In this document: positions 8,191 to 16,001 of the stretch, in pieces | Numbering within the stretch: the first letter of the stretch is position 1 | How the letters are laid out: each line of letters begins with the position of its first letter | Source of the DNA: Paenibacillus oleatilyticus | GTDB taxonomy: Bacteria; Bacillota; Bacilli; Paenibacillales; NBRC-103111 | Assembly (NCBI RefSeq): GCF_018998565.1 | Contig: NZ_JAHNZO010000007.1 | Location: 62,001 to 126,000 of the forward strand | Length of the DNA stretch: 64,000 nt | Direction: 5' to 3' | Position numbers and translations under genes: made by a program | The notes under the pieces: generated by a model | Seen by the model: the letters and a program-made list of their open reading frames with translations, nothing else | The model's database searches: none | Told to the model about the DNA's origin: nothing

Positions 8191-8640
8191 ATGGCAAGTT
8201 TATTTCCAAGCTCGCCCGTATTGCCGGAGGCTTCGGAATTCGCCGTGCGCACCATCGGCTTCGGACGCAGCTGGAAGTTCGATTATGCAGCGGGAGAATT
8301 TGTTACGACGCCGACGGGGAAGGTGGCGGAGTCCAGAGGGGTTGAGGCCTGGCTGGAATGGTGCAACAAGGCGCTTTCGACAGCCCGTTACCGGTATTTG
8401 GCTTACACCCGCAACTACGGTCAGGAGTTCGACGACTTGATCGCCAAGGGACTGAATCGTTCCGGAAACGAAAGCGAGATTAAACGGATTGCAACCGAAT
8501 GCTTGACCGTCGACCCTCGCACGGCAAGCGTGAGCAATTTTCAATTTAACTGGCAAGGCGAAACCTGCATGTTCACTTGTGAGGTAAGAAATATTCATGG
8601 AACGACAGGCACTTTAACGGGAAGTGTGGTGGCCAAGTAG
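8191..8640 (+). CDS. xkdS: Baseplate wedge protein, DUF2634 (XkdS-like)
   Basis: A 149-residue protein with the DUF2634/XkdS pattern (gp25-like): an N-terminal segment matching IGFGRSWKFDYAAGEF, ESRGVEAWLEWCNKAL and the conserved RYRYLAYTRNYGQEFDDLI, ending in a beta-rich QFNWQGETCMFTCEV. gp25-like wedge proteins connect the baseplate to the sheath. It starts immediately after the xkdR stop and ends immediately before the xkdT start, so the three are translated as a tight unit. Confidence 0.85.
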   Translation: MASLFPSSPVLPEASEFAVRTIGFGRSWKFDYAAGEFVTTPTGKVAESRGVEAWLEWCNKALSTARYRYLAYTRNYGQEFDDLIAKGLNRSGNESEIKRIATECLTVDPRTASVSNFQFNWQGETCMFTCEVRNIHGTTGTLTGSVVAK

Positions 8641-10269
8641 ATGACAGTGTTGCCTGATTATTTAAAGGATCAAACGGAAGAAGCGATTATGCAAAGAATG
8701 CTGGACGCCCTGCCCTCCGATCTGGACAAGGCTGAAGGCAGTTATATATGGGACTCTCTGGCCCCGGCTGCCATTCAATTAGCACAAGGAGCCATTTGGG
8801 CGAGAGAAGTTTTGCGCAGGGGGTTTGTCGGCTCCACCTTTGGCGAATATTTGGATTTGCGCTGCGCAGAGCACGGCATTACACGCAAGGCAGCGGTAAA
8901 AGCACGGGGCGAAATTCAATTCAAAGGAGCGGCGGGGGCGGAAATCTCGGCCGGAACGATTGTGGCTACGCTGGCCGATTCCGCTATTGGCGAGCCGTCG
9001 ATTGAATTCAAGACGCTGTCCAAAGTCGTGTTGGACCCAAGCGGTGCGGGGACCGTCAACATTGAAGCGATCGTCGGCGGCAAAAGCGGCAACGTCTCTG
9101 CCAGGGCGATTCAACTACTGGTATCGCCGCTCTCGGGAATTTCCAGTGTGACCAATCTGAAGGAAACTTCCGGCGGTCTCAATATGGAAGATGACGCGGC
9201 CTTGCAGCTTCGTTATTTGCAGCGGGTACGCTCTACATCCGCCGGAGGAAACAAAGCGGACTATATGAATTGGGTCACCGAGGTATCGGGAGTCGGCGGT
9301 GCTGCCATCATGCCTGTCGATGAAGGTCCCGGCACCGTAGGCATCTATGTGGTGGATACCTCCATGAAGCCGGCGTCTTTGGCTATTGCGGAAGCGGTGC
9401 AGCATTACATTGCGCCCCCGTATACCTTGGTGGAAGAGGACTCCGTGCTGGCACAAGGGGGAAAAGGCGTATCCACAGATACGTCCCAGCAGGATGCCAG
9501 AAACAAGTCTGCCCTCCAGTTTGCGTATAGCTCCGACGGCATAGGTACGGCCAAGCGCACGGAATTGGATACGGCTCTGCCGAAGCAAGCAGGCATATGG
9601 AGAGTGAGGCCGCATTTCAAAGTGAGCAGTACGGCGGGGACCGCGAATTTGGTTGAATTCGGGATATGGAATCATTCCCGCAACGGATGGGCGAAAACGG
9701 GACCAAGCAGTACCGTGGATGCCGTACAAGTGAAATCGGCTAAGGATTTGCTCAGTTTCTTCAAATATTCCGGCTCCGTTGACCCTATCGTTGCTTCGCG
9801 GGATTGGCCGGTGTGGGCCGACTTTTACTGGAACGGGGAAGACCATCTCGAATTGCGAATCACCCGTCTGCAGAGCGATACGACCACGACGCTTTGGCTG
9901 GATAATGTCGTATACACGTCTGCATTTTCCAAAAATACAGGGGAAGGCAAGGCGCCGATCGGCGTTCGGGTCTCGGTACGCCCTGCCATTCAGATACCGA
10001 TCGACATCAAGGTAACGCTCAATGTGCTGCCAGGCAGCAATGTGACCGCCATTCAGAACGAAATCAAGCAAAAGTTTGACAAATATCTCACATCGCTTTC
10101 TTTCAAAGAAAATAACGATGTGCTCTATACCCGTCTGGGGCAAATCATTTTGGATACACAGGGCGTCGTGGATTACGATCAAACGAGCTTTTTTATTAAT
10201 AACAGCCAGAAAAATATCATTGTGTCCGCCAATGAAGTGGCTGTGCTGGGAGATGTGACGTTCCGATGA
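8641..10269 (+). CDS. xkdT: Baseplate J-like wedge protein with inserted domain (XkdT-like)
   Basis: A 542-residue protein. The N-terminal 260 residues match baseplate J/XkdT (SYIWDSLAPAAIQLAQGA, GEYLDLRCAEHGI, GKSGNVSARAI, MEDDAALQLRYLQRV, NKADYMNWV). The C-terminal 105 residues also match (GKAPIGVRVSVRPA, IPIDIKVTLNV). XkdT proteins are usually about 350 residues. Here roughly 170 extra residues (about 262-433) interrupt the family pattern between AVQHYIAPPY and KAPIGVRV. The insert is beta-rich, with many Trp and Tyr (FGIWNHSRNGW, WADFYWNGEDHLELRI), like a carbohydrate-binding sandwich. The stop overlaps the xkdU start as ATGA. Confidence 0.88.
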   Translation: MTVLPDYLKDQTEEAIMQRMLDALPSDLDKAEGSYIWDSLAPAAIQLAQGAIWAREVLRRGFVGSTFGEYLDLRCAEHGITRKAAVKARGEIQFKGAAGAEISAGTIVATLADSAIGEPSIEFKTLSKVVLDPSGAGTVNIEAIVGGKSGNVSARAIQLLVSPLSGISSVTNLKETSGGLNMEDDAALQLRYLQRVRSTSAGGNKADYMNWVTEVSGVGGAAIMPVDEGPGTVGIYVVDTSMKPASLAIAEAVQHYIAPPYTLVEEDSVLAQGGKGVSTDTSQQDARNKSALQFAYSSDGIGTAKRTELDTALPKQAGIWRVRPHFKVSSTAGTANLVEFGIWNHSRNGWAKTGPSSTVDAVQVKSAKDLLSFFKYSGSVDPIVASRDWPVWADFYWNGEDHLELRITRLQSDTTTTLWLDNVVYTSAFSKNTGEGKAPIGVRVSVRPAIQIPIDIKVTLNVLPGSNVTAIQNEIKQKFDKYLTSLSFKENNDVLYTRLGQIILDTQGVVDYDQTSFFINNSQKNIIVSANEVAVLGDVTFR

Positions 10270-10838
10270 AGTATCAGCTGACGAGTCCCAGGGCACAAAC
10301 GATGATGGACTATTTGCCCGAGTATTACGGCACCTCCGCCATTATGGGCGCCATTGTCGATCAGCAGGCGGCTGAACTCGATAAGTTATACCAGACTTTG
10401 GACGAAGTATTGAAGCAGTATTTTGTGCAAACGGCGACGTGGGGACTTGATTTATGGGAGATGGAGCTTGGGCTTCCGGTCCGGTATCAGCTGCCGGACA
10501 ACGAACGAAAGGGCTTTATTCTTTCACGAATCCGCGGCATTGGCACAGCGACCCGTTCTACCGTGGAACAAGTGGCCGAATCGTTCGGGAACGGAAGCAT
10601 GGATATCATCGAAGATTTCCAAGCGTACCGGATCATCGTACGATTTGCCGAAAAAACGGGGATTCCATCGAATATTCAGGACCTGCAGACGGCTTTGCGG
10701 GAAGTGGTTCCCGCTCATTTGGATATTCAGTATGAGTACAATCATTTGACCTGGGACAATCTGGAGTCCAAGCATGTAACGTGGGACACGATCGAAAACC
10801 TTCATCTGACATGGGATCAATTTCAGGAATATTTGTAA
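10266..10838 (+). CDS. xkdU: Baseplate wedge protein, DUF2313 (XkdU-like)
   Basis: A 190-residue protein matching DUF2313/XkdU/YmfQ: MMDYLPEYYGTSAIMGAI, QTATWGLDLWEMELGLPV, RKGFILSRIRGIGTAT and VRFAEKTGIP. These proteins link the baseplate to fibres. The C-terminus carries three ten-residue repeats with a central TWD (LTWDNLESKH, VTWDTIENLH, LTWDQFQEYL). It ends at TAA 10836; the next gene lies in the same frame and starts with one more such unit (INWDMADILH), so the two may once have been one protein. Confidence 0.88.
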   Translation: MKYQLTSPRAQTMMDYLPEYYGTSAIMGAIVDQQAAELDKLYQTLDEVLKQYFVQTATWGLDLWEMELGLPVRYQLPDNERKGFILSRIRGIGTATRSTVEQVAESFGNGSMDIIEDFQAYRIIVRFAEKTGIPSNIQDLQTALREVVPAHLDIQYEYNHLTWDNLESKHVTWDTIENLHLTWDQFQEYL

Positions 10839-10847
10839 TCATACATC

Positions 10848-11249
10848 GTGGATGGGATCAATTGGGATATGGCGGATATTTTGCATCACCCTATTAGCTT
10901 GGAGTTCTTGAAGGAAAAGAAGCTGAGACAGCTGCGGCTGCAGTGCGAGAATCGGATTTTATCCGGTTTTTCTTCGGTCCGGACGAAGCATAAGTACTCT
11001 TATAGCGTTTATGATCAGATTAATACGACAGGGCAGATCGTAATGCTGTTGGCCGATAACAGCATTACGGATGTCGTCTGGAAAACGGAGGATCAAGGAT
11101 TCGTCACGCATACCCGGGAAGAGTTCATTTCCGTTGCATCCGAGGCCGACGCCCATAAGAAAAGCTGCTTGACCCGGTATCAGCAATTAAAAGAGCAACT
11201 GCACGTTGCGCGGAACGTGGAGGAGCTTGAACATATCCAGTGGGAGTAG
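10848..11249 (+). CDS. DUF4376-like tail protein, paralogue of 254-991
   Basis: A 133-residue protein with a GTG start and no strong ribosome-binding site. From about residue 20 it parallels the C-terminal half of the protein at 254-991: KKLRQLRLQCENRILSGF versus KKLRYLDKCCSQAITGTF, then YSYSVYDQIN, GFVTHTREEF and a closing VEELEHIQW. It is in frame with xkdU across a single TAA. Possible readings are an independent gene translated by re-initiation, a readthrough extension of XkdU, or a gene split by a nonsense change. Its function is probably tied to fibre attachment. Confidence 0.6.
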   Translation: MDGINWDMADILHHPISLEFLKEKKLRQLRLQCENRILSGFSSVRTKHKYSYSVYDQINTTGQIVMLLADNSITDVVWKTEDQGFVTHTREEFISVASEADAHKKSCLTRYQQLKEQLHVARNVEELEHIQWE

Positions 11250-11288
11250 CGAGCCGGGACATTTTGATACGAATTGGTTGTGATATGG

Positions 11289-11606
11289 ATGATGAAGGTC
11301 ATTGAAGATTTCATTGTGTGGCTAGTGGCGCATTGGAAAGAGATCAGTCTGCAAGCTGCGCTGACCTCTCTGGCGGTCATTTGGACCAAACGCGTAGGAA
11401 TCAAGCAGGTGAAGAAATACCTGACGCAGGTGGCGCCCAAATACTTCAAAGATGAAGACAATATGGTGGAGCTGCTCAAAACGCAAAGCGAAATCATCAA
11501 AGAACTGCATTTTCAGGTCAATAGCTTGGAGAAAGAGTCCGCAGTGACCCGACAATACGTGGAAGGAAAAATTCGCGAAATCAATATGAAGATGAAAAGC
11601 AGCTAG
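11289..11606 (+). CDS. Small membrane protein with coiled-coil tail, in lysis module
   Basis: A 105-residue protein; the ATG is taken at 11289, with 11292 and the upstream TTG 11274 as alternatives. One hydrophobic stretch lies at about residues 6-32 (FIVWLVAHW to LAVIW). It is followed by a basic loop and a charged helix with heptad character (ELLKTQSEIIKELHFQV). It stands immediately before holin and amidase genes, so a lysis or spanin-like accessory role is possible, but no family was recognised. Confidence 0.5.
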   Translation: MMKVIEDFIVWLVAHWKEISLQAALTSLAVIWTKRVGIKQVKKYLTQVAPKYFKDEDNMVELLKTQSEIIKELHFQVNSLEKESAVTRQYVEGKIREINMKMKSS

Positions 11607-11627
11607 GTGAAACTTAGGAAAGGGAAG

Positions 11628-11897
11628 ATGGCCGTGCTGAAGCAAAAATTGGGCAGCCGCAAATTTTGGGCCTTATTGGCGGCGGTGATCACAAGTGCTC
11701 TGGTCCTGTTCAATGTTGATAATAATACGATCGCGAAAGTCGTCGCCTTAGTAACGAATGTAGGAGCGATTGCGACGTACATCTTGGTCGAGGGTTACAT
11801 TGACGGCAAAAGGATCGCCAAAGAACAGACAGGAGGTGCCGAGAATGGGGAACCCGACTACTCTAAGAGCGATTCAACTGGTTCAACTGCCGTATAG
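11628..11897 (+). CDS. Holin
   Basis: An 89-residue protein with two predicted transmembrane helices, SRKFWALLAAVITSALVLF and VVALVTNVGAIATYILVEGY, separated by a short VDNNT turn, and a charged hydrophilic tail. The SRKFWALLAAV opening and length are typical of small Gram-positive phage holins, which permeabilise the membrane and let the endolysin reach the wall. AGGAAAGGGAAG just upstream supports ATG 11628. The 3' end overlaps the amidase gene by 53 bases in another frame, and the amidase ribosome-binding site lies within the holin gene. Confidence 0.75.
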   Translation: MAVLKQKLGSRKFWALLAAVITSALVLFNVDNNTIAKVVALVTNVGAIATYILVEGYIDGKRIAKEQTGGAENGEPDYSKSDSTGSTAV

Positions 11898-12546
11898 CGT
11901 CAAGCCTATTCTCGACATTACGGATTCTCTGTTGACTAGTTCGACCAATCCGTACAAAATGCGCCGGTTTGAGGATATCACGCATATCAGTGTCCATCAC
12001 TCCGCGGTAGAAGGCGGAACGCCCGAAGGCTACGCGAGAGCGCACGTGAACACGAACGGCTGGGGCGGCATCGGCTATCATATCGTGATTAAGGGCGATC
12101 AAATTTACCAGACGAACGATTTGCTCACGTTCAGCTATCATACGTCGTCGAATAATGCTTATACGGTAGGCATTTCCGTCTCGGGGGACTTGTCCAAACG
12201 CAATTTGACCTCGCAAGAGCGCGAGTGTCTGTACGCCGCGATTATGACGGTGCGCTCCATATTCAACATTCCCGTCGAGAACGTGATGGGGCACAACGAG
12301 TATCCGAACAACAACACGGCTTGTCCGTGCATTAGCATGAATCAGGTGCGGGCGGACTTGAAAGATTTGGACATGAAGCTCAAATATATGGGCAGCAGCG
12401 AAAGTAAAAGAAAGAACGCCTATGCCATCGCCAATCAAATTCTGTACATGTACAACATGGCGCAAGGCAACGATGGAAACGCAGAGTGGGCGCTAAACAA
12501 AATTATTCAGTTGGAGCCGAAAATGAAAGAGCTGGGCTTGTTATGA
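11845..12546 (+). CDS. N-acetylmuramoyl-L-alanine amidase, Amidase_2 family (endolysin)
   Basis: A 233-residue protein; ATG 11845 is preceded by AGGAGGTG. The Amidase_2/PGRP core spans residues about 40-175. Zn-binding His appear in ITHISVHHSAVEGG and in GHNEYPNNNTACPC, where the final Cys-Pro-Cys stands at the usual third ligand position; SYHTSS and YTVGISVSGD are also family segments. It cleaves the amide bond between muramic acid and the peptide stem. The C-terminal 60 residues (SESKRKNAYAIANQILYMYN) form a short helical domain of unknown role. It would act with the overlapping holin in particle release. Confidence 0.85.
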   Translation: MGNPTTLRAIQLVQLPYSVKPILDITDSLLTSSTNPYKMRRFEDITHISVHHSAVEGGTPEGYARAHVNTNGWGGIGYHIVIKGDQIYQTNDLLTFSYHTSSNNAYTVGISVSGDLSKRNLTSQERECLYAAIMTVRSIFNIPVENVMGHNEYPNNNTACPCISMNQVRADLKDLDMKLKYMGSSESKRKNAYAIANQILYMYNMAQGNDGNAEWALNKIIQLEPKMKELGLL

Positions 12547-12547
12547 G

Positions 12548-12569
12548 GACATACCTGACCGGGTATGTC
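12548..12569 (+). terminator. Hairpin after amidase gene
   Basis: An 8-bp perfect stem GACATACC/GGTATGTC with a six-base loop begins within two bases of the amidase stop. The following TTGAGCTTGTT is only weakly U-rich. The stem sequence is nearly the same as in the strong terminator at 12779, on the other side of the palindromic element. Confidence 0.5.
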
Positions 12570-12576
12570 TTGAGCT

Positions 12577-12771
12577 TGTTGAGAAACCCGCTTCGCGTAG
12601 AAAACTCTCTGCATACGCCGGTGGGGTATATCCCTCCAGCCGCTCTTGAAACCCGTGAATTGGATTAGAATTAGCGGTATTTTCACGGGTTTCAAAGGCG
12701 GACGTAAACTCTTACGGGATATACCCCGCCTCTATTTGGCTGAGTTTTTCTACTACCAGGGTTTCTCAACA
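12577..12771. repeat. Palindromic intergenic element, family 1, copy A
   Basis: A 195-bp element bounded by perfect 13-bp inverted ends (TGTTGAGAAACCC, 12577-12589; GGGTTTCTCAACA, 12759-12771). Inside is a second inverted pair (GGGGTATATCCC/GGGATATACCCC) and a hairpin (GAAACCCGTGAA/TTCACGGGTTTC). It shares layout and end sequence with copies B and C but differs in the interior. It separates two terminators with near-identical stems. No coding capacity was seen. Confidence 0.7.
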
Positions 12772-12778
12772 CTCTGAG

Positions 12779-12808
12779 GACATACCTAATACAGGTATGT
12801 CTTTTTTT
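12779..12808 (+). terminator. Rho-independent terminator
   Basis: A perfect 9-bp stem GACATACCT/AGGTATGTC with loop AATAC, followed by seven T. It should end transcription from the tail operon before the hub-effector gene, implying a separate promoter for that gene. Confidence 0.85.
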
Positions 12809-12850
12809 GTATTTACCTTCGAGAATGCTTAGGGATTAGGGGGATTTGGA

Positions 12851-15805
12851 ATGAGCAAAAGATCGCCGAGCGATTTTATTTTGATGCTGATGTGTAATGA
12901 GGTATATGATAAAACATTATTTGTTGGAAAATATTTAGAAAATTTCAAAAAATTAAATCAAATGATAGGGAAAGTGGTTTTGTCTGATTGGGAAATCTTT
13001 CAGCTCCCGGTACAAGAGGAAGCACAATATGGCTTTTATGCGGCAATATATTATAACGAAAGGACAACTGAATTTGTCGTTGCCATGAGAGGGACTGACG
13101 GGTGGTTCGAAGGACTGCCTGAGGACTGGAATAAGAACGATTTATTAGAAAATATAACTCCTAGTTGGATTTCAAAAGAAGTTTTATTCGGAGCTAGACC
13201 TTTTTTAAATCGTTTCTTCAACGGTGAACGTTTCCAACAAATTATTAGCGACGCTTCGGATTACAAGATTGTATTTACTGGTCATTCCTTAGGTGGAAAA
13301 TTAGCTCAGGTTGGTTATTGGGATACACGTACGGGGATTTTTGGAGAATGGATTGAGCCAGCGTCTTTGTCTCATGTTGTAACATTTAATTCAGCTGGAG
13401 TCTTTATTGACGGTACTGTTCCTGAATTTTTGCACCTTCTAAAAATAAAAGATTCTCTTCCAATACGGAATTATGTAGTCAATGAAGAGATTTTACATCA
13501 TGTTCCAGGCTGGCGCTTAGGTACCAGAATAATACTGCCATTTTCGCATAAAGAAGGCGACTACACGTTTGATCCGATAAAGAGGCATAACGCGCTATAT
13601 TACGATAATTATTTTCAATATTACATGGATGAAGGCGGCAATTTCAGCGATCATTTTATTAACCTGAATGGCTCGAATGGAGCGGCAGACTTTTTATATG
13701 GCCGTGATCATGTCGATTATATGTATGGATGGGCAGGAAACGATAAACTGTATGGCAACGGAGGAGACGATCAGTTACTTGGCGGCACAGGAGATGATCT
13801 CTTGGAAGGAGGCCTTGGCAACGATCTCTACTTTTTCAAAAAGGGAGACGGCAATGATGAAATTGCAGAATACGGCAAGGATCAAGCCGACAAGATTAAA
13901 CTCATCGGCTTTGGACTGGATGAAATTAAAGTTAATTTTAATCGCGACGGTTATGAAAAGTCACACACCGTTAAAGTAACACTCAGCTTTACTAGCTCAT
14001 CCGACACACTCACGTTCTTGCATTCCTACGGAGATTGGAACAATATCGAATTCATTCAAATTTGTGACAAATATCATAATATTATTAAAACGGTAAACAT
14101 CAAAAAATTGGCAGATTTTATCACGATGGAAAACAATTGGTTCAATAACGAGGATCAATTTTCGCTCACCTATCTGCTTGAGTTAGGGAAGAAGTACGGG
14201 CAGGCTTTTGAAGCTTCGGACCCGATCGTAATGGATCTGGACGGAGACGGTCTGGAAACCATAGGCATTGAAAAAAGAGTGTTTTTTGACCATGACAGCG
14301 ACGGGAAGAGCAGCTTGACGGGCTGGGTGGGTCCGGACGACGGCTTGCTTGTGCGCGATTTGAACGGCGATGGAGTCATTAATAACGGGACCGAGCTGTT
14401 TGGCGAATATGCCTTGATGAAAGACGGTTCGCGTTCTCAGAATGGATATGCCGCCTTATCGGAATTGGACGACAACCGCGACGGTACAATCGACAAGAAC
14501 GATGCCGGATTTGCCCAGCTTAAGGTTTGGAAAGATTCCAACAGTGACGGAAAGTCCACCCCGAACGAATTGTTTACGCTACCGGATTTGGGTATTACCG
14601 CGATTCATACGAAATACTACGATATCGGCTCCGGCAACGAATCGAACGACAATATTTTGATAAGGGAAAGCGATTATATCAAGCAGGACGGCTCATCCTG
14701 GGCCATGGGCGAATATTTTTTCGAGTTGGCAACGAACCGAATCGACCCTGAACAGTTCAAGCAAATCATGAAGCGTCAAGAAGAGCCGGTTTTTGAAAAA
14801 AAAGAGCCTCCGATCATACACTCCAACCAATACGAGGTCATCTTGGCTAATCAATACATCATCACGGACATGGTCGAAAAAATCACATTGGAAGAGTCGC
14901 TGGACGAAATCGCTTATCGGGCGACCATCGATTTGGTCATCACGGACGATTTTCCCGCCATTGGGCCCGGTCAAGAGATCCGTATATCGGGGATTGCTCC
15001 CCAGGGCACGAGTCTGGTCTATCTTTTTCACCCCGGGGTGATCTGGGAGTGCAGCAGCCGCAACAGCGGGCAGAAGCATTTGACGGTAACGGCTTACGAC
15101 AAGACCATTTACTTGAACAAATGCGAGGACGAGTATTTGCTTCCGGCGGGCCAAACGGCGTCACAAAGGCTGAAACGGTATGCGGCGGACTGGAAAATTC
15201 CGTTAGGCCATGTGGCGGAAACGGGAAAAAGTCTTGCCAAAGGCGTCTACCGGTCCCAGACGATTTTCTCCATGATTTTGAACGATTTGAAGGATACGGT
15301 ATCTCGCGACGGCTTGATGTACCGGGCTCGAATGACCCCGAACGGGCTGGAGCTGTACGAAATAGGGAGCAATTCGCCGGTTTGGATGCTGGACATGGAT
15401 CAGAATGTCGAGGAGATTACACAGAAGCGGACGCTGGAAGGCGCCGTCACCCAAGTGAAAGTGCTGGGCAAGGCAAAAGAGGAAGACAAGCCGGTGCCGG
15501 TGTTAGCGGTAGAGAAGGGGGAAACGGAAAAATACGGCACCCTGCAGCGCATTATTCAAAATAGCAATATTGAAACCGCCAGTCAGGCGAAGAAAGCGGC
15601 TCAAAAGCTTCTGACCGGGATGCAAGAAACGATTACGGTGACGGCCATCGATATCAACACGATTCGGGCAGGCGATAAGGTTCAGATTAAGGATTTGGCT
15701 TTCATTGTGACCAGCGTCAGACATGAATTGGGCATGCCGGGAAGCATGACGTTGGAGTTGATGCATATCGATGCGGTTCGAAGGAAGTATTTTATGGCGG
15801 ATTAG
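12851..15805 (+). CDS. Tail hub protein fused to lipase-like, RTX and self-processing domains
   Basis: A 984-residue multidomain protein. Residues 1-250: class-3-lipase-like alpha/beta hydrolase with AMRGTDGW (oxyanion region) at 78-85 and GHSLGG at 144-149, so Ser146 is the expected nucleophile. Residues about 290-335: RTX nonapeptides (GNGGDDQLL, GGTGDDLLE, GGLGNDLYF). Residues about 457-640: a module like the FrpC self-processing module, starting at Asp457-Pro458 (SDPIVMDLDGDGLETIG), with LLVRDLNGDGVINNGTELFG and LKVWKDSNSDGKS. Residues about 650-984: an XkdQ-like hub domain (LTVTAYDKTIYLNKCED, YAADWKIPLGHVAETGKSLA, DGLMYRARM, AGDKVQIKDLAFIVTSV). The 5' third is visibly AT-richer than its surroundings, suggesting acquisition of the effector part. 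No xkdQ exists at its usual site, so this is probably the particle's only hub. Ca-dependent self-cleavage and lipase activity are inferences. Confidence 0.85.
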   Translation: MSKRSPSDFILMLMCNEVYDKTLFVGKYLENFKKLNQMIGKVVLSDWEIFQLPVQEEAQYGFYAAIYYNERTTEFVVAMRGTDGWFEGLPEDWNKNDLLENITPSWISKEVLFGARPFLNRFFNGERFQQIISDASDYKIVFTGHSLGGKLAQVGYWDTRTGIFGEWIEPASLSHVVTFNSAGVFIDGTVPEFLHLLKIKDSLPIRNYVVNEEILHHVPGWRLGTRIILPFSHKEGDYTFDPIKRHNALYYDNYFQYYMDEGGNFSDHFINLNGSNGAADFLYGRDHVDYMYGWAGNDKLYGNGGDDQLLGGTGDDLLEGGLGNDLYFFKKGDGNDEIAEYGKDQADKIKLIGFGLDEIKVNFNRDGYEKSHTVKVTLSFTSSSDTLTFLHSYGDWNNIEFIQICDKYHNIIKTVNIKKLADFITMENNWFNNEDQFSLTYLLELGKKYGQAFEASDPIVMDLDGDGLETIGIEKRVFFDHDSDGKSSLTGWVGPDDGLLVRDLNGDGVINNGTELFGEYALMKDGSRSQNGYAALSELDDNRDGTIDKNDAGFAQLKVWKDSNSDGKSTPNELFTLPDLGITAIHTKYYDIGSGNESNDNILIRESDYIKQDGSSWAMGEYFFELATNRIDPEQFKQIMKRQEEPVFEKKEPPIIHSNQYEVILANQYIITDMVEKITLEESLDEIAYRATIDLVITDDFPAIGPGQEIRISGIAPQGTSLVYLFHPGVIWECSSRNSGQKHLTVTAYDKTIYLNKCEDEYLLPAGQTASQRLKRYAADWKIPLGHVAETGKSLAKGVYRSQTIFSMILNDLKDTVSRDGLMYRARMTPNGLELYEIGSNSPVWMLDMDQNVEEITQKRTLEGAVTQVKVLGKAKEEDKPVPVLAVEKGETEKYGTLQRIIQNSNIETASQAKKAAQKLLTGMQETITVTAIDINTIRAGDKVQIKDLAFIVTSVRHELGMPGSMTLELMHIDAVRRKYFMAD

Positions 15806-15843
15806 GATGATGCGATAGGAATTTAAGCGCTCATGACTGCTCT

Positions 15844-15878
15844 AGCCCCAGTCTAACAATCCGGACTGGGGCTTTTTG
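15844..15878 (+). terminator. Rho-independent terminator closing the tail module
   Basis: A perfect 10-bp stem AGCCCCAGTC/GACTGGGGCT with a ten-base loop, followed by TTTTT. It lies 38 bases after the hub-effector stop. Confidence 0.9.
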
Positions 15879-16001
15879 CGGAACATTGCCCGAAAAAGAT
15901 TAATAGTGTGTAAACTTACGGGAGTCAGAGGGTTTTGGCGAAATATGTCGAATTTTATTTGGTACATTCCTCTAAATCTGCATCCAAAGGGAGCTGCCTT
16001 C

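Noticed and set aside
13700-13880. Type I secretion substrate reading of the RTX repeats
   Set aside because: The protein ends in a baseplate hub domain rather than a secretion signal, and no HlyB/HlyD-like genes lie nearby; incorporation into a tail is the better reading.
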